Shown piece after piece: positions 34,457-43,404 of a DNA stretch of 50,642 nt. Under the pieces are notes generated by a model that saw nothing but the letters and a program-made list of their open reading frames with translations, was not told the DNA's origin and ran no database searches. Source of the DNA: W2P13-069 sp963590525 (GTDB lineage: Bacteria; Actinomycetota; Coriobacteriia; Coriobacteriales; QAMH01); assembly GCA_963590525.1 (NCBI GenBank), contig CAVAPV010000009.1, positions 1 through 50,642 on the forward strand, given 5' to 3'. Numbering within the stretch: position 1 is the first letter of the stretch; each line of letters opens with the position of its first letter. The position numbers were made by a program, and so were the translations under genes.

Positions 34457-34900
34457 TTACGCCTGAAGAGGCTTTTTCTTAAAGAGCATCTCAAAGGTGC
34501 CGATCTGCAGCGTCGAGCCGTAGTTGAGCGGCGCGCGCTCGACCACCTGACCGTCAACCCAAGTACCGTTGAGGGAGTCTTTGTCCACGATGGTGGCGCC
34601 GTCGTCTGTGATGGTGATCTGGGCATGGAGCCTAGAGACGGTCATGTTGTTGAGGAACAGATCGCAAGAGGGGTCGCGTCCGATGCTAAAGGTGCCGTTC
34701 TTCATCGCAAACTCCTGGCCGTTGTACGGCCCTTTGACCACCTTGAGAACGGGAACAAACTGCTCTTGGGGCTCCTTTTGCGCCTGGCTGTCCACCGCGG
34801 GAAACGCCTCTGTCTTGCCCACGAGCGTAAACCCGCAACGCGAGCACATTGCATCGCCGAGGTTGATGGGCTCGTTGCAGATGGGGCAAGTCATAGACAT
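34457..34900 (-). CDS. Zinc-ribbon/FHA-domain protein
   Basis: A 147-aa protein. The first 25 residues form a zinc ribbon (CPICNEP...CSRCG), and residues about 50-140 form an FHA phosphothreonine-binding domain (GTFSIGRDPSCDLFLNN, SRLHAQI, SLNGTWVDG). FHA adaptors dock to Ser/Thr-kinase substrates, and zinc-ribbon/FHA forms are frequent in actinobacteria. No kinase or phosphatase is in this window. I start at the ATG at 34900 (MSMTCPIC) with GGAGAG five bases upstream; the longer frame is unrelated. It is monocistronic with its own terminator. Confidence 0.88.
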   Translation of the reverse strand: MSMTCPICNEPINLGDAMCSRCGFTLVGKTEAFPAVDSQAQKEPQEQFVPVLKVVKGPYNGQEFAMKNGTFSIGRDPSCDLFLNNMTVSRLHAQITITDDGATIVDKDSLNGTWVDGQVVERAPLNYGSTLQIGTFEMLFKKKPLQA

Positions 34901-35056
34901 GGCATCTCTCCAATACGCTAAAAGGTGAACTGTTTGAGATTCTAGCATCCGCGGCTTGAACGCTTGAGAGCCGTGCGCAAAATGCAAGAAAGCTTAACGG
35001 GTATGTCATATAAACTTCATTGGCTGGGGCAGGCACCAATCGCAAAGCGATGCGCT

Positions 35057-35093
35057 CAAAAGAAAGCTGCGCCGCACACGAGTGCGACGCAGC
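35057..35093 (-). terminator. Terminator after the folate-binding protein gene
   Basis: A long hairpin (GCTGCG-C-CGCAC with GTGCG-A-CGCAGC, 35066-35093) is followed by TTTCTTTT on the minus strand. Confidence 0.85.
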
Positions 35094-35119
35094 ATAGGCA
35101 CTTGCAGTTTATCTGCAGG

Positions 35120-35833
35120 CTATTCCAAACCCAAGGCGCGCGCACCCACAAAGTCGTGGACATCGCGCAAGAAGGAGGTGAGCCCAAGCTCGTCGGGCTT
35201 GTGATAGCCCGCATCCATGAGCTGCTCGCAGATCATGCCCGTCGCCGCAAGGTGCTCTTGGTACTCGTCGGGTGTGACCGCCTCGACCTCTTCGCACGAG
35301 TTGAGAAACTCGCCGATATGATGCGCCATGTTAGGGGCAACCAAGAGGATATGGCCCGGGCCCTGGGGCACGGCATAGGTCGTTTGCGCAAGCCTGGCGT
35401 CGATGAGATAGATCTTGCCCTCGCATGCCTCTTTGAGCTCGTCGACAAGCGCGTCTGAGCGCTCTCCGTAAAGAAGCATCAAGGCGAGTTTGAGGCTTTG
35501 GTCTTCTATGGTGACATCGGCAAAGATGGGGCCGTTGTCGTCTTCGAGCTCTGCGTGAGCCTCAAGCCACATCAAGATCTCTGCCACGTTGTCGGTGCTC
35601 GTGATGACAAGGCACTCGTCGCCTCCCGTGCGAATAACGCCCACCATGTCCATGACCTCGCCTTCGGAGGACAAGATCATGCCCTGGGAGATGCCGTAGA
35701 GCGTGTCGAAGCTCTCCATGCTGCCAGAGTACATGGTGCGCACAAAGCGCGGCGCATCGGCACCGTAGATGCGGATCATGCCCGCATGGCTGATATCTGC
35801 CGCATAGATGGTATTGGGATCGATTTTGGTCAT
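35120..35833 (-). CDS. GcvT/YgfZ-like folate-binding domain protein
   Basis: A 237-aa protein resembling the aminomethyltransferase folate-binding domain. Segments are ISHAGMIRIYGADAPRFVRTMYSG, then LSSEGEVMDMVGVIRTGGDECLVITS, then VEAVTPDEYQEHLAATGM. It is shorter than GcvT (about 360 aa) and lacks its C-terminal barrel, and no gcvH or gcvP is nearby. A YgfZ-like iron-sulfur role or another one-carbon role is possible, but neither can be shown. The ATG at 35833 lies 7 bp after the D,D-carboxypeptidase stop, so the two are co-transcribed. Confidence 0.75.
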   Translation of the reverse strand: MTKIDPNTIYAADISHAGMIRIYGADAPRFVRTMYSGSMESFDTLYGISQGMILSSEGEVMDMVGVIRTGGDECLVITSTDNVAEILMWLEAHAELEDDNGPIFADVTIEDQSLKLALMLLYGERSDALVDELKEACEGKIYLIDARLAQTTYAVPQGPGHILLVAPNMAHHIGEFLNSCEEVEAVTPDEYQEHLAATGMICEQLMDAGYHKPDELGLTSFLRDVHDFVGARALGLE

Positions 35834-35840
35834 AAGTACA

Positions 35841-37169
35841 TCACACTTCCAATGAGTCTTGTCTGATGGCTTCTTCTAAAGCCTCGTCGATGGTTTCTCC
35901 GTTGTCGTTGGACTTGTAGTCAACGGTAATGGTCTGGGTATGCAAGACGCTTTGCGCCACAGCGTCGTCTCCGGTAAACCAACCTACCAGCCGCACGATA
36001 GAAGTCCACACCTGGACAACAGCCAACGGACGCCCGCAGGATTCCTTGGCCACAAGCGGGGCGCTAGCCAAGGCGTTTTCTCCTTGACGCCAAGTGATGG
36101 TGCCCACGCGGTCTCCAACGGCAACGCCGTCGGGCAAGTCGACCAAGGCGACGTCGATCGAGATATCGCCGTCGTAGTCGAGCACTTGGGTTGAGACGTC
36201 TTGCTCCACACCTGCGGCGATGGTCTTGTCTGTGTAAGCGCTCACCGGAACATCGACCAGGTTCTCATCCGCAGTGGCAAGCGTCGTTGTGCGGTAGTGT
36301 TTGAAGCCCCAGCTAAACAAACGCAGGCTGTCGGTAAAACGCTGGGTGATGTCTTCGCATCCCAGCACCACAGCGTACAGCGTCACGCCGTCTTGCTCGG
36401 CAGCGCTCGTAAGGCAATAACCGGCGTTGGAGGTGTAGCCCGTCTTGATGCCGATACAAGGATCCCACATGTTGAGCAGCGAGTTAGTGGATTTGAAGGT
36501 CTGCTTGCGAGAACCGTAATCGACGGTGACTTTCTTCTTGCCCACGATCTTTGCAAAGGTCTTGTTCTGCATCGCATAACGCGACAGCACGCAGATATCG
36601 CTGGCAGACGAGTAATGGTCCTTGGAGTCAAGGCCATGGGGGTTGTCGTAGTGGGTGTTGGTCAGGCCGAGCTCTTGAGCCTTGGCGTTCATCATGTCCA
36701 CAAAGGCGTCCACGCTGCCGGCAACGCCTTCTGCCAACACGACGCCTGCATCGTTGCCGGAGTGCACGAGCAGGCCGCACAAGAGGTTTTTGACGCTGAC
36801 CTTTTCTCCCACGGCAACGCCGATGGAGGACTCCCCCACGCTTGCCGCGTTGGCAGAGACGGTGTAGGTATCAGAGAGCTTGGCGTTTTCCAAGACGACC
36901 ACCGCGGTCATGATCTTGGTGATAGACGCCATGGCGCTTTGGGTGTCTGCGCCGCGCGACCACAAGACGTTGCCTTCTGAGTCGACCAAGATGCCGTACT
37001 TGGCATTGATCGTAGGAACCTCGGTGATGGTGAGGCCGCGGTCCGAGACGGTGGTGGGGCCAACGTAATCGGTCCCCTTGATGTCTGCAAAAGCCACTGC
37101 AGGCACCATGGTGACAAAAAGAGCCGCCGCAACCACAAGCGCGGCGACGATGCTAAACAAGCGCTTCAA
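35841..37169 (-). CDS. D-alanyl-D-alanine carboxypeptidase (PBP5/DacA family)
   Basis: This enzyme trims the terminal D-Ala from peptidoglycan stem peptides. The 442-aa product has a signal peptide (about 1-28). All three serine penicillin-binding motifs are present: SITK (82-85), SGN (137-139) and KTG in IGIKTGYTSNAG. A C-terminal beta domain (DISIDVALVDLPDG) follows, as in PBP5. A hydrophobic stretch near PLAVVQVWTSIVRLVGWF could help membrane attachment. The start is a TTG at 37169 preceded by AAGGA. The folate-binding protein follows in the operon. Confidence 0.94.
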   Translation of the reverse strand: MKRLFSIVAALVVAAALFVTMVPAVAFADIKGTDYVGPTTVSDRGLTITEVPTINAKYGILVDSEGNVLWSRGADTQSAMASITKIMTAVVVLENAKLSDTYTVSANAASVGESSIGVAVGEKVSVKNLLCGLLVHSGNDAGVVLAEGVAGSVDAFVDMMNAKAQELGLTNTHYDNPHGLDSKDHYSSASDICVLSRYAMQNKTFAKIVGKKKVTVDYGSRKQTFKSTNSLLNMWDPCIGIKTGYTSNAGYCLTSAAEQDGVTLYAVVLGCEDITQRFTDSLRLFSWGFKHYRTTTLATADENLVDVPVSAYTDKTIAAGVEQDVSTQVLDYDGDISIDVALVDLPDGVAVGDRVGTITWRQGENALASAPLVAKESCGRPLAVVQVWTSIVRLVGWFTGDDAVAQSVLHTQTITVDYKSNDNGETIDEALEEAIRQDSLEV

Positions 37170-37260
37170 GTAAGTATCGTCCTTAAGGCAAAGGTTTCAC
37201 GTAAGCTCTAAAGTATAGCGCGAAACCCCTGCAGCTCACCTCGTGCCTTGCGTCATAAGC

Positions 37261-37300
37261 AAAAAGGCAGCGGCGCCCCTTTGCAGAAGCGTCCGCTGCC
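37261..37300 (-). terminator. Terminator of the paaK-ACT operon
   Basis: GGCAGCGG (37266-37273) pairs with CCGCTGCC (37293-37300); five T follow on the minus strand. Confidence 0.85.
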
Positions 37301-37354
37301 CGATGTTTACCAAACCACGCAAAGCGGTTTTGACCTGCGCCTTTGCGATTGACC

Positions 37355-37765
37355 TTAGGCGAGGTCTGCTTGATGCAGCACAGAGTAGCCCGCTGCGCTC
37401 AAGGCAGCGATGGCATCTTGCGGAGCCTTCAAAGCATCGACCGCCTTGCCGTTGGCGGCAAAGCAGTAGCTGTACTGAACGTTGATGCCGCGGTCTTCCA
37501 ATGCGGCAAAGACACCAGCCAAAGCACCCGGGGTATCGGGCACCTCGACGGCAACGACCTTGGTGGTCGAAGCCCTAAAGCCCGCCTCGCGCAAAAGCTC
37601 GGCAGCCTTGACGGGATCAGAGCAGATGATGCGCGCAACGCCGTAGTCGGCGGTGTCTGCCACAGACAGGGCGTTCATGTTGATGCCGGCGTCTCCCAAG
37701 GTCTTGCAAAGAGCTGTCAACCTGCCGGCCTTGTTCTCCAAAAACACAGTGAGCTGATCGATCAT
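37355..37765 (-). CDS. Tandem ACT-domain protein
   Basis: A 136-aa protein made of two ACT domains: FLENKAGRLTALCKTLGDAGINMNALS (part of domain 1) and VEVPDTPGALAGVFAALEDRGINVQYSY (part of domain 2). ACT domains bind amino acids and act as sensors. Such small ACT proteins are typically next to PaaK-type aryl-CoA ligases, as here (the paaK stop is 30 bp upstream). This suggests the pair senses and handles aromatic amino-acid products. The ATG at 37765 has AAGGAGG. Confidence 0.9.
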   Translation of the reverse strand: MIDQLTVFLENKAGRLTALCKTLGDAGINMNALSVADTADYGVARIICSDPVKAAELLREAGFRASTTKVVAVEVPDTPGALAGVFAALEDRGINVQYSYCFAANGKAVDALKAPQDAIAALSAAGYSVLHQADLA

Positions 37766-37795
37766 GGTTTTCCTCCTTAAACGACCGCGATGCGG

Positions 37796-39094
37796 TTACT
37801 CGCGATAGTCGACGATGCGAACGGCCTTGCCCTCGGAGCGCTGGATAGTGTGGGGCTCGACGATCTTGATGATGATCTTGATGTTGAGCTCTGCCTTGAG
37901 CGCCGCCTGAACGCGGTTTTGCAGGTCTTGGATCTTGCCGACCTCGTCAAAGTCAAAGTCTGCAACGGTCTCGATCTTAAGCGTTGCGACGTCCATACCC
38001 TTCTCACGGGTGAGCTCGATCTGATACCAGTTCTCAAGCTCCTCAAAGCCCGTGCAGACGTTTTCGATCTGAGAGGGGAACACGTTGACGCCGCGGATGA
38101 TCATCATGTCGTCGGTGCGGCCGTGCAGGCGGGCGATGCGCTTGTGGGTCACGCCGCATTTGCAGGTGCCGGGAATAAAACGCGTGATGTCTTTGGTGCG
38201 GTAGCGGATGACCGGCGTTGCCTCCTTGGTAAGCGTCGTCAAGACGAGCTCGCCCCACTCGCCCTCGGGCACGGGCTCGTGGGTGATGGGGTCCAAGATC
38301 TCTGCTAAGAGATGGTCTTCGACCAAATGCAGGCCGTCTTGGTACTCGCACTCCATGGCAACGCCCGGGCCCATGACCTCTGTCAGGCCGTAGACGTCGT
38401 AGACCTTGTAGCCGAGCTTTTCTTCCAAGTTAGCGCGGAACTGGTCGCTAAAGGCCTCGGCACCGTGGATGCCCGCCTTTAGATGGAACTCCTCTTTGGG
38501 GTCGATGCCCATCTCGATGGCGGTGTCGGCGATGTGCATGGCATAAGAAGGCGTGCAGGCGATGATGCTCGAGCCCATGTTCTTCAAGACGTTGATCTGA
38601 CGCGGCGTGTTGCCGGCAGACATGGGGATAGTCGTGCAGCCGGCCTTGAGACCGCCGTAGTGGCCACCCAAGCCGCCGGTAAAAAGACCGTAGCCGTAGC
38701 AGACGTGGAGCACGTCGTTTTCATCGCCACCGGCGTAGCCAATGCCGCGGGCAAAGCAGTCGCCCCAGATGTCGATGTCGTTTTTAGTGTAGCCCGACAC
38801 CGTGGCAACACCTGTGGTGCCAGAGGACATGTGGATCTCTATGCAATCGGTCAGGGGGACGGCAAACAGACCATAGGGATAGTTGTCGCGCATATCCTGC
38901 TTGGTCGTAAACGGCAGCTTGGTGATGTCGTCTAAGGACGTGATGTCTTCGGGTTTGACACCGGCCTCGTCAAAAGCCTGCTTGTAGAACTCGACGTTTT
39001 CATAGCAGTGCTTGGCCGTCGCCTTGAGGCGCTCGAGCTGGATAGCCTCGAGCTCTTCATGCGGCATATGGGTGATGTTGTCCTGGTATGCCAT
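37796..39094 (-). CDS. paaK: Phenylacetate-CoA ligase
   Basis: A 432-aa AMP-forming ligase of the PaaK type. Segments are MSSGTTGVATVSGYTKND (in place of the usual A3), YDVYGLTEVMGPGVAMEC, and RTKDITRFIPGTCKCG with GRTDDMMIIRGVNVFPSQIE (near the C-terminal hinge). It activates phenylacetate or related aryl acids. In anaerobes PaaK-like genes often accompany IorAB, where they may also run toward the free acid and ATP; that is inference. The start is the ATG at 39094 after AGGGGGAACA. The frame runs to 39295 but that part carries no domain. The ACT protein follows. Confidence 0.93.
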   Translation of the reverse strand: MAYQDNITHMPHEELEAIQLERLKATAKHCYENVEFYKQAFDEAGVKPEDITSLDDITKLPFTTKQDMRDNYPYGLFAVPLTDCIEIHMSSGTTGVATVSGYTKNDIDIWGDCFARGIGYAGGDENDVLHVCYGYGLFTGGLGGHYGGLKAGCTTIPMSAGNTPRQINVLKNMGSSIIACTPSYAMHIADTAIEMGIDPKEEFHLKAGIHGAEAFSDQFRANLEEKLGYKVYDVYGLTEVMGPGVAMECEYQDGLHLVEDHLLAEILDPITHEPVPEGEWGELVLTTLTKEATPVIRYRTKDITRFIPGTCKCGVTHKRIARLHGRTDDMMIIRGVNVFPSQIENVCTGFEELENWYQIELTREKGMDVATLKIETVADFDFDEVGKIQDLQNRVQAALKAELNIKIIIKIVEPHTIQRSEGKAVRIVDYRE

Positions 39095-39204
39095 TGTTCC
39101 CCCTGTTTGGTGGCTGATAGAAAGTGTAATAGGGTTATCACACGTTGGAACATTATGAGCATAACAAGGGGCATTGTGGACGAGAAAACGTCCAAAAGGC
39201 GGCA

Positions 39205-39251
39205 AATCAAAAGAGAAAAGCAACAAGAGAGCCCCAGACGGGACTCTCTTG
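39205..39251 (-). terminator. Terminator of the VanW gene
   Basis: CAAGAGAG (39224-39231) pairs with CTCTCTTG (39244-39251), with a T-rich TTGCTTTTCTCTTTT tail on the minus strand. Confidence 0.75.
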
Positions 39252-39352
39252 CAAGGTTCAGGTATGACCGGCGTCGCTAAAGCACGGTCTTGCAAATGCC
39301 TCTGCAGCGGCTGCGCGCTTGCGGCCTACAGCTGACGAATCAAGCGCAGCGC

Positions 39353-42061
39353 CTAGCCGTCTTGGCCGTCCTCGTCTTCTGAGGACTCCTTATCCGATGT
39401 ATCCGACGAGCTCGTGGTCTTAGTACCCACCTTGATGATCTCGTTTTGGGCGACGTAGACGCTGTTGAATTTGATGTCGTGGAGCACCTCGCCGTCTTTG
39501 GAGGTCACCAGGTAGCGAATCTGGATGCTGCGGCCGTCAACACCCTGCTGTACAACCTGGGTCGTTCCCTTGGCCAGGGTGTCGTCGTTTTCCTTGATGG
39601 TCTTGTACTTGGTGCCCTTCTTCCACTCGCCGCGGTCGCACTCCACGGTGCGGCCGTCGTCGGTGCCCCACAAAGAAACCACGACGTCGTCGCCAGAGGC
39701 ATCGGCTGTGAGCAAGATGTAGTTATCGGTGTCGTTGAGCCACTCGAGGTCGGGCACGTCCCAGCTCACCGTAGCGTCTGCAAAGCCCTCGTCATCGTAA
39801 GACGAGATGTAGAAGTCGTGGTTGGTGCGCGTCACGATGCCCAAGCCAGAGTAGCAAGCCGCATTGAAGACGCAGGTGGCCACCTGGCAGATACCGCCGC
39901 CCAGCTGGTCTTCGTGCTTGCCGTTGATGATAACGGGGGCCGTCTCGAAGCCCTTGTCCGCTGTGCGCTCGCCAGTGGTGTCGTTAAACGACCAGGTCTC
40001 GCCCGGCGCCACCAAAGAGCCGTCGATGAGCTTGCACAGCAAGCGGATGTTCTTGATGCGGCTTGAGGAGCCCGAAAGCCCGATGCTCCAAGAGGCAAGG
40101 CGCTCTTTGATGCCCATAGCCTCGGCATCTTCTGTCGTGCGCTCAGGAACGATGGTTGTATCAACCAAGGCGATGGTGCGGTTGGTGTTAGTGCCAAAGA
40201 GCATGTCTTGCATCTCGAGCGCAGCGGCGTTGCGGTCTGGCCCCTGGCCGTTTTTGGATTTGACGATCTTGACGCTGTCGCCAGAGGAGGTGTCAAAGCG
40301 CGCGTTTTTGGCGCCGCCTTGCGCTTTAGAACCCAAGACCTCCTTGAGGTAGGCCGTGACCTTCTTCTGGTTGACGTAGCACTGCAGCGTGTAGCCGCTT
40401 GCCGCATCCAAACCAGCCGAGGTGTCATAGGGCAAGGCAAAATCCGGCTCTGCATCCTCAGAGGGGATCTTGGTCTTTTTCTGGGTGCCGTTGCCGATCT
40501 TGAGATACTGCTCGCTGGTGAGCACCGTTTGGGAGAGCATGTCTGCCAAAGAGACCTCATCAAGCGTCCAGGAGTCGTTATCGTAGGTGATGGTGACGTC
40601 TTGCGCCAAAGCAGCGGTGACCTGGTCTGCCACACGCTGGGCGGTCTCGACGCTGATATGCATGGTCTGGGTTTGCATGGGCGCCAAAAACGCAGTGCCT
40701 TCGTTGCCGTAAACGGCATTGGTAAACAGCTTCTCAAAGCTCTCCTGGCTCATGAGCAAGCCGTCATGGCCCTCCACGACAGAAGCCTGCCCGCTTGAGA
40801 TGGTGATCTTGCTGTCTTTGATCTGCGTACCGCAGGCATCGTCTACGAGGTCTGAAACCTCGTTCATGCGATCGACGTTATAGCCCAAGACGACGCCGAG
40901 GTCGAAGCTACCCATCCACGCGCTGATGCGGTCGGCCAGGAAGTTTCCCTGACGGCCGATGAGATAGGCTTGCTCGGCTGTGGCGGTGCCATCGACATGC
41001 GCTCCTACACCCTCTGCAGTCAGCGTCCATTTGTCGGTGCTGTCATCACCGTCCATATCGGTGGAGGTAACGGTGTCTGCATAGGCAACACCATCTTGGG
41101 AATTATCGTCCAAAGAGATGAGTTGCGCCTCGTCTTGATCTGCCGCATCCTGGCTGCTGTAGACAGTGACGCGTGCATCGTTGAGGGTATCTGCCAGCTC
41201 TTCTTCGAGCTTGGCAGCGGCATCCTCGCGAGTCATGCCCCCTACCTCGATACCTTGCACCTTGACGCCGGGGTGGATCTTGCCAAAAGAGGAGCCCAAG
41301 TCGACCACGCCGCCTGCAACCACGGCGATGATCACCGCAGCGATTGGCAAGCAGATCTTGAGGTGGCCTTTGACAAAACCCAAGAAGGCGGTTGTGTTGC
41401 TGGTGGTGCGAGAAGACGGGGTACGCCCAGCCGCTGCAAACGAGCCAGTCTTTTTAGCTGCCGTCATACCTCCAGACAGACCGGGATCGGCAGCTTTCTT
41501 CCTGCTTGCAGCCTCGTTTGCTACCTTGCCCGAGGCTTTAGCTGCAGCCTTGGATGCAGTTGCAGCTTGGGCATGGCGGGATGCCGCACGCTGCACCGTT
41601 GCAGCGCCGCCTGCACGACGGCCGCTTGCAGTGCTTTTGCGCGTAACAGCCGCATTATCAGAGGCGCTCTGCCTGCTTGAGACATTGCGGCGCGAACCAG
41701 CTTGCAAGCCGGCAGAGCCCTTCTTTGCAGCGGTCTTGCTGCCACCAGCGGCGCGCGAGACAACAGCGGGCTCTTTGGGAAGATCAGACTTCTTAGCTGC
41801 CTTGGGTTTCTCAAAGATGTTCATCTTGGGTTTGGCAGCCTTGCTGCGCTGGCGATACTGAGGCGCGGCGTCGCGCTTGCCCGGCGCGCTATGACGACCC
41901 GCACCCGAAGCACGCGTAGAAACACCCGAGCGCGTCTTAGGCGCTTGGGTGTTGGAAGCAGAGTGCTTTGCCGCGCTGCGGCGCTTGGGTGTTTGGTCGT
42001 CTAAAGCCAAAGGAGCGCTTTCCTTACCGTCAGTTACAGATACAGACGAGAAGAATACCAC
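39353..42061 (-). CDS. VanW-family cell-wall protein with G5 domain
   Basis: A 902-aa probable membrane-anchored wall protein. Residues 1-230 are a basic, low-complexity cytoplasmic arm (Ala/Ser/Lys/Arg). One transmembrane helix follows (about 231-255, KICLPIAAVIIAVVAGG). Residues about 260-640 hold putative peptidoglycan-binding repeats of the VanW-associated type. A VanW domain (about 665-800) reads APGETWSFNDTTGERTADKG, GGGICQVATCVFNAA. A G5 domain lies near 805-880 (YKTIKENDDTLAKGTTQVVQQG, in part), ending in a Ser/Asp/Glu tail. The basic arm of over 200 residues is unusual. The start is the GTG at 42061, or a TTG near 42010 with AAGGA; both are open. Confidence 0.9.
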   Translation of the reverse strand: MVFFSSVSVTDGKESAPLALDDQTPKRRSAAKHSASNTQAPKTRSGVSTRASGAGRHSAPGKRDAAPQYRQRSKAAKPKMNIFEKPKAAKKSDLPKEPAVVSRAAGGSKTAAKKGSAGLQAGSRRNVSSRQSASDNAAVTRKSTASGRRAGGAATVQRAASRHAQAATASKAAAKASGKVANEAASRKKAADPGLSGGMTAAKKTGSFAAAGRTPSSRTTSNTTAFLGFVKGHLKICLPIAAVIIAVVAGGVVDLGSSFGKIHPGVKVQGIEVGGMTREDAAAKLEEELADTLNDARVTVYSSQDAADQDEAQLISLDDNSQDGVAYADTVTSTDMDGDDSTDKWTLTAEGVGAHVDGTATAEQAYLIGRQGNFLADRISAWMGSFDLGVVLGYNVDRMNEVSDLVDDACGTQIKDSKITISSGQASVVEGHDGLLMSQESFEKLFTNAVYGNEGTAFLAPMQTQTMHISVETAQRVADQVTAALAQDVTITYDNDSWTLDEVSLADMLSQTVLTSEQYLKIGNGTQKKTKIPSEDAEPDFALPYDTSAGLDAASGYTLQCYVNQKKVTAYLKEVLGSKAQGGAKNARFDTSSGDSVKIVKSKNGQGPDRNAAALEMQDMLFGTNTNRTIALVDTTIVPERTTEDAEAMGIKERLASWSIGLSGSSSRIKNIRLLCKLIDGSLVAPGETWSFNDTTGERTADKGFETAPVIINGKHEDQLGGGICQVATCVFNAACYSGLGIVTRTNHDFYISSYDDEGFADATVSWDVPDLEWLNDTDNYILLTADASGDDVVVSLWGTDDGRTVECDRGEWKKGTKYKTIKENDDTLAKGTTQVVQQGVDGRSIQIRYLVTSKDGEVLHDIKFNSVYVAQNEIIKVGTKTTSSSDTSDKESSEDEDGQDG

Positions 42062-42109
42062 CTTGCACGGGCTGATTTTGCCTTTTATACCAAGGAGTTG
42101 CGCAACGGC

Positions 42110-42787
42110 TTAGAAATGCTTATCAATGCTGACGCCATTGCCTTGAGAGGCAACGATGACCCCGCTTTTAACCTGCTTGGCATAGGCGCTCAGGCCGCGT
42201 ACGTTGTAGATAACAAAGACCGTAAGCGACAACACGATGCCAATGTAGACAAGGTAGATGCCCAGGTAAGCAGGTTGCGAGCCAAAGCCAGGCAGCCAAG
42301 AGATATCCGCGATGCCCAACCCGCCCACAACGGGCATCTGCAGCAGCAGAAAGCTAAAGCCAAAGAGCAAAAAGGTCGTGGCAAACTTGCCCACGTAGGA
42401 CACGGGGACGAGATGATCCATGAGATAGATCTGGACACGGCCCTCGATAAGCAAGAGGATGTCGCGAGCCACAAGCAAGATGACGATCCACAGCGGCAAA
42501 GAACCCTCTACGCACACAGAGACAACGCCCGTGGCAAGCAAGAAACGGTCTACCACAGGGTCAAAGACCTTGCCCAAACGCGAGACCTGCCCCGTGCGGC
42601 GGGCAACCTGGCCGTCTACCCAATCTGTGCAAGCGGCAACGGCAAAGATGACAAGCGCCTCCATCTTAAACGGAGTGAAGAAACGCAGGTAGATAAAGAG
42701 GGGAATAAGCAGAAAGCGGCATAGCGTGATGACGTTTGGCGCCGTTAAGACCTTGTCGATGACCTCTTGGTCTTGGGTATGAGACAA
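42110..42787 (-). CDS. CDP-alcohol phosphatidyltransferase family protein
   Basis: A 225-aa membrane protein with about six hydrophobic helices and the CDP-alcohol signature (DWVDGQVARRTG...LGKVFDPVVDR, about residues 55-80). The pattern places it with cardiolipin or phosphatidylglycerophosphate synthases, but it is longer and different from PgsA at 5684-6310; the product cannot be named. The start is a TTG at 42787 with a weak GGGAAAG site. It lies between the ech operon terminator and the VanW gene and may be co-transcribed with the latter, 48 bp apart. Confidence 0.87.
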   Translation of the reverse strand: MSHTQDQEVIDKVLTAPNVITLCRFLLIPLFIYLRFFTPFKMEALVIFAVAACTDWVDGQVARRTGQVSRLGKVFDPVVDRFLLATGVVSVCVEGSLPLWIVILLVARDILLLIEGRVQIYLMDHLVPVSYVGKFATTFLLFGFSFLLLQMPVVGGLGIADISWLPGFGSQPAYLGIYLVYIGIVLSLTVFVIYNVRGLSAYAKQVKSGVIVASQGNGVSIDKHF

Positions 42788-42834
42788 AGCAACTACTTTC
42801 CCTAGCTTGCAGATACGATTTTTTAGTCTAATAC

Positions 42835-42864
42835 AAAAAAGCAGGCGGCATATCCGCCGCCTGC
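42835..42864 (-). terminator. Intrinsic terminator of the ech operon
   Basis: A 9-bp GC stem (GCAGGCGGC at 42841-42849 with GCCGCCTGC at 42856-42864) is followed by six T on the minus strand, about 60 bp beyond the echF stop. Confidence 0.9.
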
Positions 42865-42924
42865 CTATGTTACAGATTTGTTAGCGCCGCTATCTGCCGC
42901 GAGAAATTTCGCGCAAACCTGCAG

Positions 42925-43398
42925 CTAATCGCCGTCTGCATCTACAGGGGCGGCCTTCTGCGCTGCAGCCTTTGCGGCCTTGGCCGCCTTTGCCGCTTCG
43001 AGCTTGGCCTTTTTCTCGGCCTCTTTGCGGGCTTTCTCGGCAAGCTCCTCCTCAGTCCACTCGGGCGTGAAGGAGACAGGCTCGGGCTTGGTGGTAACAG
43101 CCGGATGAGCTTGCTCGGTGACAAGCACGCCCTTGGGGCAGGTGCGAACGCAAGCATCACAAGCGATGCACTTGTAAGGCCAATGCGTCCAAGTCTCATC
43201 CGCCTTGGTGACCTTGATGGCGTTTGCCGGGCACTTCTTCTCGCAGATGCCGCACATGATGCAGCTCTTGACATCGCCCATCGTGATGCCGCCGCGCGTA
43301 CGCGCAAACGGCTCGCGCTTCTCATAAGGGTACTTGCGCGTAGGAGCCTTGGTAAACAGGCTCGAGATAGTCATGCCGGCAAGTTTAAGGACTCCCAT
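42925..43398 (-). CDS. echF: Ech hydrogenase subunit F (2[4Fe-4S] ferredoxin-like)
   Basis: The electron-input subunit: it accepts electrons from soluble ferredoxin and hands them to EchC. The 157-aa product has two [4Fe-4S] motifs, CIMCGICEKKCP and CIACDACVRTCP, in a GDVKS... NuoI-like setting. The last ~60 residues form a Lys/Ala/Glu-rich helix (KARKEAEKKAKLEAAK, then AAKAAKAAAQ), which is extra compared with typical EchF. The ATG at 43398 has AAGG-AGG at normal spacing and lies 6 bp after the echE stop. It is last in the operon, before the terminator at 42835-42864. Confidence 0.9.
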   Translation of the reverse strand: MGVLKLAGMTISSLFTKAPTRKYPYEKREPFARTRGGITMGDVKSCIMCGICEKKCPANAIKVTKADETWTHWPYKCIACDACVRTCPKGVLVTEQAHPAVTTKPEPVSFTPEWTEEELAEKARKEAEKKAKLEAAKAAKAAKAAAQKAAPVDADGD

Positions 43399-43404
43399 GA
43401 TCGC

